Part shown: positions 1-4,357 of the stretch, piece by piece | Numbering within the stretch: position 1 is the first letter of the stretch | Layout of the letters: every line of letters begins with the position of its first letter | DNA from: Bordetella parapertussis | GTDB lineage: Bacteria; Pseudomonadota; Gammaproteobacteria; Burkholderiales; Burkholderiaceae_D | NCBI GenBank assembly: GCA_945867725.1 | Contig: CAMBJI010000179.1 | Span: 1-5,069, forward strand | Reading direction: 5' to 3' | Length of the DNA: 5,069 nucleotides | Program-made: the position numbers and the translations under genes | Notes under the pieces: model-generated | Told to the model about the DNA's origin: nothing | Databases searched by the model: none | What the model saw: only the letters and a program-made list of their open reading frames with translations

Positions 1-78
1 GCACCAGCTGAATTTGAAAATGAAAACTACAAAGCATCATTAAATACCAATCCACGCAGCGCCATATTCAAAAAATAA
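1..78 (+). CDS. C-terminal end of an unidentified upstream protein (partial)
   Basis: Reading from base 1 gives 25 sense codons and a TAA stop at 76-78. The last residues read NPRSAIFKK. The other two forward frames close early (TGA at 9-11, TAA at 41-43). The stop lies 10 bases before the ATG of the crotonase gene, which is typical operon spacing and would suit translational coupling, because that gene has no strong Shine-Dalgarno sequence. The fragment is too short to assign a family. The operon link and the reality of the frame are inferences from frame openness and spacing. Confidence 0.55.
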   Translation, partial: APAEFENENYKASLNTNPRSAIFKK

Positions 79-88
79 AGCGAAAAAA

Positions 89-844
89 ATGACCATAAAA
101 TTCCACATCGCCGATGGCATCGCCACACTCGCCTTTGATCGCCCTGACAAAAAAAATGCCATCACCCGCGCGATGTACCAGTCGCTGTCTGATGGACTAA
201 CAACCGCTGCAAACGACAAGTCCGTACGCACCATCGTGATCACAGGTGAGGGCGGCATCTTCACTGCCGGTAACGATGTCGAAGAATTTCTGAAATATCC
301 ACCGCAACCCGGTGATTCGCACGTCACGCTATTCATGAACGCGTTGCGTGACGCAGAAAAGCCCGTCATCGCTTCAGTCAGCGGTATGGCAATCGGCATT
401 GGTACGACCTTGCTCATGCATTGCGATCTGGTATACGCCGCAGAGAACGCGCGTTTCGCGATGCCCTTCACTCAGCTGGGGCTGTGTCCCGAGTTTGCAT
501 CGAGTTGCCTCTTTCTGCGATTGGCAGGTTATCAGCGTGCCGCTGAAAAATTATTACTCGGTGAAGCCTTCAAAGCAGATGAAGCGGCGCAAATGGGCCT
601 GGTCAGCAAGGTCATGCCAGCAGATGACTTGCCTTCATTCGTTGCAGCGCAGGCAGCAAAACTGGTCGCACTACCTACGGAATCCCTGCGCATTACTAAA
701 CAGCTCATGAAAAAAGACTTCACCGCAGGCGTCGATGCCGCAATGCAGGAAGAGCTGCAACATTTCATGCGGCTGTTGCAAGGGCCGGATGCCAAAGAGG
801 CTTTCTCGGCATTTCTGGAGAAACGCAAACCGGTGTTCAGCTAA
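89..844 (+). CDS. Crotonase-superfamily enoyl-CoA hydratase/isomerase (ECI2-like active site)
   Basis: This 251-residue protein has the usual length of a single-domain crotonase fold, a cytoplasmic trimer or hexamer acting on acyl-CoA thioesters. The N-terminal strand motif ends in DRPDKKNAI (residues 17-25). The first oxyanion-hole segment is ITGEGGIFTAGNDVEEF (51-67) and the second is KPVIASVSGMAIGIGT (91-106). The two glutamates of classical enoyl-CoA hydratase (rat Glu144 and Glu164) align here with Thr107 and Phe127. A glutamate is present at 135 in LGLCPEFASS, where ECI2/Eci1-type delta3,delta2-enoyl-CoA isomerases carry their catalytic acid. The MPFTQLG stretch (125-131) also recalls the ECI2 family. 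A role in unsaturated fatty-acid beta-oxidation as an isomerase is therefore more likely than hydration. The ATG at 89 gives the canonical crotonase start (MTIKFHIADGIATL). The ribosome binding site is poor (A-rich), so coupling to the upstream frame is likely. Confidence 0.93.
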   Translation: MTIKFHIADGIATLAFDRPDKKNAITRAMYQSLSDGLTTAANDKSVRTIVITGEGGIFTAGNDVEEFLKYPPQPGDSHVTLFMNALRDAEKPVIASVSGMAIGIGTTLLMHCDLVYAAENARFAMPFTQLGLCPEFASSCLFLRLAGYQRAAEKLLLGEAFKADEAAQMGLVSKVMPADDLPSFVAAQAAKLVALPTESLRITKQLMKKDFTAGVDAAMQEELQHFMRLLQGPDAKEAFSAFLEKRKPVFS

Positions 845-869
845 GCGGCTTCGGCTTTTTAGCTGGCAA

Positions 870-894
870 CGTCAGCGTCTTTGCTTTGCTGACG
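870..894 (+). other. Stem-loop between the crotonase gene and rnpB
   Basis: CGTCAGC at 870-876 pairs with GCTGACG at 888-894, giving a perfect 7-bp stem with an 11-base loop 25 bases after the crotonase stop. No T-run follows, so it is not a canonical intrinsic terminator. It could stabilise the mRNA 3' end or mark a factor-dependent stop. A second imperfect stem lies at 911-934 (CTGACCTC with GAGG-C-TCAG, one bulged base), close to the rnpB promoter. Confidence 0.4.
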
Positions 895-948
895 AATATG
901 CGCTCGCTATCTGACCTCAGTGCCAGAGGCTCAGCCCGCCAAAGCCAT

Positions 949-961
949 TACAATGAGTGCG
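949..961 (+). promoter_or_regulatory. Probable rnpB promoter -10 element and start point
   Basis: TACAAT at 949-954 matches five of six bases of the sigma-70 -10 consensus. It sits 6 bases before G961, which begins the extended P1 helix of RNase P RNA. No good -35 hexamer is visible at the expected distance (about 925-932). The -35 zone instead overlaps an imperfect inverted repeat at 911-934. The assignment rests on position relative to the mature RNA and on the -10 match. Confidence 0.45.
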
Positions 962-1307
962 TGAAGCAGACCAGACAGTCGCTGGCGCAGCAATGCGCGG
1001 GAGGAAGGTCCGGACTCCATAGAGCAGGGTGACGGCTAACGACCGTCCGCCGTGAGGCGCGGAATAGGGCCACAGAGACGAGTCTTTGGGACCAGCGAGT
1101 GGCGAAAGCCACTCGTTGCCCAAAGGGTGAAACGCGGTAACCTCCACCCGGAGCAATCTCAAATAGGCACGCGTTGATGCTGCTCGCTGAGCGTGCGGGT
1201 AGAGAGCTTGAGCCCCCGAGCAATTTGGGGCCTAGAGGAATGACTGTCATCCCTGCCGGGCTTGCCCGGCAGGGAAACAGAATCCGGCCTATCGGTCTGC
1301 TTCACTT
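961..1307 (+). ncRNA. rnpB: RNase P RNA, bacterial class A (M1-like)
   Basis: This is the catalytic RNA of RNase P, which with the RnpA protein removes 5' leaders from pre-tRNAs. P1 is perfect: GTGAAGCAGACC (961-972) pairs with GGTCTGCTTCAC (1294-1305). P2 (ACAGTC near 975-980) pairs with GACTGTC (1242-1248). P3 is a short 5-bp hairpin with a GCAA loop (985-998). The P4 strands are at 1006-1014 and 1283-1290. P12 carries a 10-bp arm capped by GAAA (about 1092-1115). The L15 GGTAA that binds the tRNA CCA end is at 1136-1140. P18 is at 1212-1231. An 11-bp hairpin with a CTTG loop at 1250-1275 fits P19. The mature 5' end is probably near 961-963 and the 3' end near 1305-1307. P4 carries a compensatory A-U to G-C change. 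No intrinsic terminator follows, and the 3' end touches the stop codon of the convergent leucine-rich-repeat gene. Confidence 0.97.
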
Positions 1308-3418
1308 CATTGATTTCTCGGCAGAGGCGTGAAGGGCAAGACTGTGTTGTACAGCGTCTGTGCGTCGTTCGGCGACATGTAATCTATGGTCGCTTCGAAC
1401 AGCAGCTGGTTGATTTCCGGTGGCAATGTGGGCAAGGCCCCCGGCACATGACTTAACAGATTTTGTCTGCGGGACATTACCGCACCCGCGAGTGTTGCCA
1501 TGTTCCGCACCCGATTGCGTGTCGCAATATCGCGAACTTTCTGAATGGCTTTATCCACAGCAGAATACTCGATGTCGAGTATTTTGTAGTCGTGGGGACC
1601 AACAGTGAGGTTGAAGCTCAAGAGATTTCTATTGTCGCTCAGTTCGTTTGCCAGGTTTTCAACATTTTTTTTGATACCGAGTTGCTGTAAAAAACTCAGA
1701 GCACCAAGACCAAGCTCCATCTCTGGATTATAACCAAGCTCCATCTTTGGATTATCACCAAACTTCATCTTTACGTTCAGATGTTTGATGGAGTCATTAT
1801 GTGCAAGTGAATGATTGATTGGTTTTCTGTCGCTGAGATTTTCGATGGTTAATGATTCAATTGATGTACTTTTTGCGATGCTATCTAATAGTTGCTCGTT
1901 AAAGCCATTTTCGCAGTCGGATAGCCGGACGAGAATTTCCCTTAATCCTTTGTTCGACAAGAACATATCGCGAAGATCAGCGCTGGTATTAGTTCCCGTA
2001 AAATAAAATGCATCGTTATTGGCGTCCTCAAATACCTCCATACCCAGAAATTCCAGACGGGTATTCGCATCAAGTCCTACCTTAAGGCTTGCAATATTGG
2101 CAGGCGACAGCGCGCATGGAAAACGGAGGGCTGTTATCTGAGCGTTCGCCAACAATAATTCTCCGATGGGCTTGCCGATCGAATGCAATTCCTGATCAGG
2201 TATTTGCGCTGTACTAAATTCAACTGATTTGATTGCGGGGTGATAATGGATTGCATTGAGTAGCTGGGTCATCGCACCTAACGCGAGTGGACAGTCTTTT
2301 ATTGATATCGAGCGTAACCTCTTGTTGTTATTCACCGCGACCTGAAGCGCTTTGGTGCATGGCTGCAGGTTAGTCTGATCAAATTTCACTTCCTCTACAA
2401 TCGGGCTCATGGCGACCCCCTTCAAAATGGCATTGATGAATGGGGCGCCATTGAGTCGTTTCAATGAGAGAGATCTGAGCGATGGGTGTTTTTGTATGCA
2501 TTGCACCAAGCGGTTCGCGTCATTGACGCTCACGAATGTCAGGGGGTTGTCCGGTGGCGCTGAAAAATCTATCCGTTCCAGAGATTGTGATGCAAGCAGA
2601 GCTTCAATGACGTACTGATCCATTTTCAGGGGTTTTTCATTTCTTTGTATGCTGATCCATTTGAATGATTTGATAGGGAATTGATGCTCCTGAAACACGG
2701 AAAACAAGCTATTCAGCTCTCTCGCCTCAGGCAGTTGTCCGCGATAAAAAATCTCCAAATCAAGAACAGCCGCACTGGTGCGGATTGCATCAAAGGTCGC
2801 TTTCAGTTCCTGGGGGCACCGGATTTCGAAAATAATTTTGGTCACCGTGGTCGGGCGGCACAGTGTGTCGGCGAGTTCGATCAGATCGTCTGCTGTGGTG
2901 GGTCTGACAATCAATTCGGTTTTTCCTGCAACTTGGCTCAGCGCGTAACGTCCGGTCGGGTTCGATCCTTCCCTTGACCGCAAAATGATGGACGGACGCT
3001 CGGTGGTAGAGCGAAAGTCGTGGAACGTTGGCGGTGTGGCGGGTAGACCGGGTGGTCCTGGCGGGTGGGCCTGGTTTGCAGAGAATGTAAAGGTTGCCTG
3101 GCTCGGTTCTGGCCAGACGTCGACGGCAGGTTGTTGGACATTTGTCGTTGTGGGTGGCAATGGCGCGTGGGTATGGGTGGTTGCTCCTTGGCCGGGTGGT
3201 CCTGGCGGGGAGGCCTGGTTCGCCCAGAATGTGAAGAATGCCTGGTCCGGTACTTGCCAGACGGCGACGGCAGGCCGTTGTACGGTTGTCATCGTGGGTG
3301 GCAATGGCGCGTGCGGCCGGGTAGTTGCTCCCTGATTGGGGGTCTGGTTGAAAGCCGGTATTTGAAAGATCTCTGGCTGCCGAGGTGGCAGGCCAGCATC
3401 TGATGAGCTTCGTTTCAT
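1307..3418 (-). CDS. Large leucine-rich-repeat (ribonuclease-inhibitor-like) protein, possible effector
   Basis: I do not recognise a named family member. From ATG 3418 the protein has 703 residues. An in-frame TTG at 3484 would add 22, but ATG 3418 has AAGGA at an 8-base spacing and is preferred. Residues 1-28 are Ser/Pro/Gln-rich with no signal peptide or membrane segment. Residues 29-76 and 77-124 are two tandem 48-residue repeats rich in Pro, Thr and Gln, each with HAPLPPT and PPGPPG. From about 168 to 630 the sequence cycles through units of roughly 25-30 residues with LRSLSL, LRSISI and IESLTI strands, as in LRR_RI proteins. A helical segment (AIQKVRDIATRNRVRNM) closes the solenoid. The last 42 residues contain LPPEIN...YMSPNDAQ, loosely F-box-like. 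This architecture is seen in bacterial proteins delivered to eukaryotic cells, but secretion is not shown. The body is AT-richer than the flanking genes. It converges on rnpB and diverges from mraZ, and no functional link to either is visible. Confidence 0.82.
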   Translation of the reverse strand: MKRSSSDAGLPPRQPEIFQIPAFNQTPNQGATTRPHAPLPPTMTTVQRPAVAVWQVPDQAFFTFWANQASPPGPPGQGATTHTHAPLPPTTTNVQQPAVDVWPEPSQATFTFSANQAHPPGPPGLPATPPTFHDFRSTTERPSIILRSREGSNPTGRYALSQVAGKTELIVRPTTADDLIELADTLCRPTTVTKIIFEIRCPQELKATFDAIRTSAAVLDLEIFYRGQLPEARELNSLFSVFQEHQFPIKSFKWISIQRNEKPLKMDQYVIEALLASQSLERIDFSAPPDNPLTFVSVNDANRLVQCIQKHPSLRSLSLKRLNGAPFINAILKGVAMSPIVEEVKFDQTNLQPCTKALQVAVNNNKRLRSISIKDCPLALGAMTQLLNAIHYHPAIKSVEFSTAQIPDQELHSIGKPIGELLLANAQITALRFPCALSPANIASLKVGLDANTRLEFLGMEVFEDANNDAFYFTGTNTSADLRDMFLSNKGLREILVRLSDCENGFNEQLLDSIAKSTSIESLTIENLSDRKPINHSLAHNDSIKHLNVKMKFGDNPKMELGYNPEMELGLGALSFLQQLGIKKNVENLANELSDNRNLLSFNLTVGPHDYKILDIEYSAVDKAIQKVRDIATRNRVRNMATLAGAVMSRRQNLLSHVPGALPTLPPEINQLLFEATIDYMSPNDAQTLYNTVLPFTPLPRNQ
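1310..1435 (-). other. C-terminal F-box-like segment of the leucine-rich-repeat protein
   Basis: The last 42 residues (about 662-703 from ATG 3418) include LPPEINQLLFEATIDYMSPN followed by DAQTLYNTV. This has the order LPPE, hydrophobic helix, Y-x-SP-x-D, hydrophobic helix ending in V that characterises F-box motifs. The spacing between LPPE and SPxD is about four residues longer than in the usual motif. It is a resemblance by eye, not a domain hit. Confidence 0.25.
1709..1772 (-). repeat. 24-bp tandem repeat inside the leucine-rich-repeat gene (about 2.7 copies)
   Basis: On the plus strand, copies at 1709-1732 and 1733-1756 begin ACCAAGCTCCATCT and differ at only two bases. A third, partial and more diverged copy occupies 1757-1772. 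The unit is a multiple of three and encodes the octads PKMELGYN and PEMELGLG, after a diverged KMKFGDN. The near identity of the first two copies points to recent slippage duplication without loss of frame. Confidence 0.9.
3047..3334 (-). repeat. Two tandem 144-bp repeats encoding 48-residue Pro/Thr/Gln-rich units
   Basis: The units lie at 3191-3334 and 3047-3190, directly adjacent and exactly 48 codons each. Shared blocks in order are QGATT, HAPLPPT, VQ-x-PAV-x-VW, FTF-x-ANQA and PPGPPG. The DNA blocks are also close, for example CCGGGTGGTCCTGGCGGG at both unit ends. A degraded earlier piece (AFNQTPNQGATT) just before the first unit may be the remnant of a third copy. The composition suggests a disordered linker or a docking region with polyproline motifs. 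Confidence 0.93.
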
Positions 3419-3780
3419 TTGTCGGTTCCTTTGTGCGTGCAAGGGTTGGGGATTATTGGTTTTCGGTGTCGGGCCGATCGTCAATGTGCCCGTTGGTAAC
3501 GCCTTTCTAGTGCGGGTTCCTTCGGACGGTTCGCGTTTAGCCGCGCCCGCGAACGTGGTTCTTCATCGTCGTCACGGCGGGTCGCCACAATTTGAAGATG
3601 CAAAAAATCCCCAAGGGGCGGTGCAAACATAAACACATGTGTATTACTCAGGTACTACTTTCACTTGTGCATCTAAGTCCTTCATTTCTCAAGGCTATTC
3701 TCCTTCAGACTAATCTCAAGTAGTTGCGCTAAGTCCTTGACTTTATTGATAAAAATCTCACTTTTGTCGCTGGATATTCC
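3419..3780. other. Divergent intergenic region upstream of the leucine-rich-repeat gene
   Basis: No convincing gene is seen in this stretch. It holds a GC-rich inverted repeat, GTTCGCG (3529-3535) with CGCGAAC (3548-3554), loop 12 bases. It also holds a perfect 10-bp palindrome, ACACATGTGT (3633-3642), and a 10-bp direct repeat, CTAAGTCCTT (3673-3682 and 3729-3738). The minus-strand promoter of the leucine-rich-repeat gene must lie here, but I cannot place it: no good -35/-10 pair, HrpL box or TTCG-N16-TTCG box is visible. Confidence 0.5.
3427..3431 (-). promoter_or_regulatory. Ribosome binding site that sets the leucine-rich-repeat gene start
   Basis: The minus strand reads AAAGGAACCGACAA immediately before ATG 3418. 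AAGGA lies 8 bases from the ATG, an ideal Shine-Dalgarno spacing. The upstream in-frame TTG at 3484 has only a weak GGG before it, so the 703-residue form is favoured. Confidence 0.7.
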
Positions 3781-3809
3781 TTGACCGACAATTCACGATC
3801 CTCTAAAGT
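3781..3809 (+). promoter_or_regulatory. Probable sigma-70 promoter of the mraZ-rsmH (mra/dcw) operon
   Basis: TTGACC at 3781-3786 matches five of six bases of the -35 consensus. Exactly 17 bases later TAAAGT (3804-3809) matches four of six bases of the -10. The expected start is about 3815-3817, giving a leader of roughly 100 bases to the mraZ GTG. The -10 overlaps the first MraZ-type box, as expected for an autorepressed promoter. The start point is inferred, not observed. Confidence 0.5.
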
Positions 3810-3841
3810 GAGCGGCAGTTTGAAAAAGTGTCTTTTTGTGG
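3805..3841 (+). promoter_or_regulatory. Array of four MraZ boxes with 10-bp period
   Basis: Seven-base boxes separated by 3-base spacers are AAAGTGA (3805-3811), GCAGTTT (3815-3821), AAAGTGT (3825-3831) and TTTGTGG (3835-3841). The GT core recurs at exactly 10-bp steps (3808, 3818, 3828, 3838). The known MraZ operator is a row of AAAGTG(T/G) or TGGG-type repeats at 10-bp period before mraZ, bound by the MraZ ring. Boxes 1 and 3 match well; 2 and 4 are degenerate. The array runs from the -10 into the early leader, which suits autorepression. Confidence 0.7.
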
Positions 3842-3864
3842 GGGAAAAAGTTTCTCTTTTCCCA

Positions 3865-3897
3865 GCAAACAGGCGCTGCGGCTGTTTGCGATTTTTT
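3865..3897 (+). terminator. Terminator-like hairpin in the mraZ leader (possible attenuator)
   Basis: GCAAACAG (3865-3872) pairs perfectly with CTGTTTGC (3882-3889) around a 9-base loop. GA and six T residues (3892-3897) follow. This is the shape of an intrinsic terminator on the plus strand. It lies downstream of the predicted mra promoter and ends 8 bases before the mraZ ribosome binding site, so mra transcripts must read through it. It may be a transcription attenuator, or a guard against transcription arriving from upstream. Confidence 0.6.
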
Positions 3898-3904
3898 AAT
3901 GAAC

Positions 3905-3911
3905 GGGGAGG
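3905..3911 (+). promoter_or_regulatory. mraZ ribosome binding site
   Basis: GGGGAGG at 3905-3911 lies 8 bases before GTG 3920. It supports that GTG over the in-frame ATG at 3899 or the longer TTG at 3836. Confidence 0.75.
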
Positions 3912-3919
3912 CAGGCAAG

Positions 3920-4348
3920 GTGTATCAGGGCGCGTCTGCATTGAGCATGGATGCAAAGGGACGGATGTCGATTCCGGCTCGGCATCGTGACGCCTTGTCG
4001 TTGCAGAGCGAAGGCCGGGTCACGCTGACCAAACACCCGCATGGTTGCCTCTTGTTATTCCCCCGTCCTGTCTGGGAAATCCATCGTGAACAAATTGCCG
4101 CCTGGCCGATGTCGGCGCGGGCATGGCAGCGCATTTTTTTGGGCAATGCCAGTGATGTGGAGATGGACGGCGCGGGAAGGATTTTGATTGCGCCGGAGTT
4201 GCGTGTGGCGGCTGGTATGTCGCGCGATGTGATGTTGCTGGGCATGGGGAGTCATTTTGAAGTCTGGGATGCCGCGAAACTCGAAGAGAGCGAGTCCCAG
4301 GCGATTGCCGCCGGCATGCCTGACGTATTGAACAACTTTTCTTTTTAA
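3920..4348 (+). CDS. mraZ: MraZ, transcriptional regulator of the division and cell-wall cluster
   Basis: From GTG 3920 the protein has 142 residues, within the family's usual 140-150. It begins [14 protein letters not shown], matching the conserved MraZ N-terminus F-x-G-x-x-x-L-x-x-DxKGR. Two SpoVT/AbrB-type half-domains are visible, each with its DxxGR signature: DAKGR at 11-15 followed by [10 protein letters not shown], and DGAGR at 83-87 followed by [13 protein letters not shown]. MraZ forms ring-shaped oligomers that bind 10-bp repeats before its own gene and repress the operon; such an array is present at 3805-3841. GTG is chosen because of the GGGGAGG site 8 bases upstream and the family start; a longer frame back to TTG 3836 would run through the leader hairpin. 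rsmH follows 9 bases after the stop. Confidence 0.96.
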   Translation: MYQGASALSMDAKGRMSIPARHRDALSLQSEGRVTLTKHPHGCLLLFPRPVWEIHREQIAAWPMSARAWQRIFLGNASDVEMDGAGRILIAPELRVAAGMSRDVMLLGMGSHFEVWDAAKLEESESQAIAAGMPDVLNNFSF

Positions 4349-4357
4349 CGGCAGCAC

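Noticed and set aside
843..860. Intrinsic terminator after the crotonase gene (AAGC ... GCTT followed by T residues)
   Set aside because: The stem is only 4 bp and the T-run partly pairs, so it is too weak to call.
917..1250. Minus-strand frames across the RNase P RNA
   Set aside because: They are chance openings within a structured RNA gene, with no protein-family similarity.
2985..3403. Open plus-strand frames opposite the N-terminal repeats (Gly/Trp-rich translations)
   Set aside because: They are antisense shadows of the proline-rich repeats; there is no ribosome binding site or family resemblance, and the minus-strand frame is far longer.
3492..3520. HrpL-type hrp box on the minus strand (GGAACC ... 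CCAAC) upstream of the leucine-rich-repeat gene
   Set aside because: The spacer is 18 bases instead of 15-16, and the second half is CCAAC, not CCAC-N-N-A.
3530..3553. Ralstonia/Xanthomonas-type hrpII or PIP box (TTCG-N16-TTCG)
   Set aside because: The halves are TTCG and CGAA, an inverted and not a direct repeat; this is just the stem of the local inverted repeat.
1301..3691. Duplicated rnpB end as an attachment-site scar (TTCACTT at 1301-1307 and 3660-3666, then similar TTCATT...TTTCTC text)
   Set aside because: The identity is only 7 bp and the rest needs gaps. No integrase or transposase is present, so it may be chance.
3836..3919. Longer mraZ start at TTG 3836 or ATG 3899
   Set aside because: The extension runs through the leader hairpin and is absent from the MraZ family; GTG 3920 has the ideal ribosome binding site.
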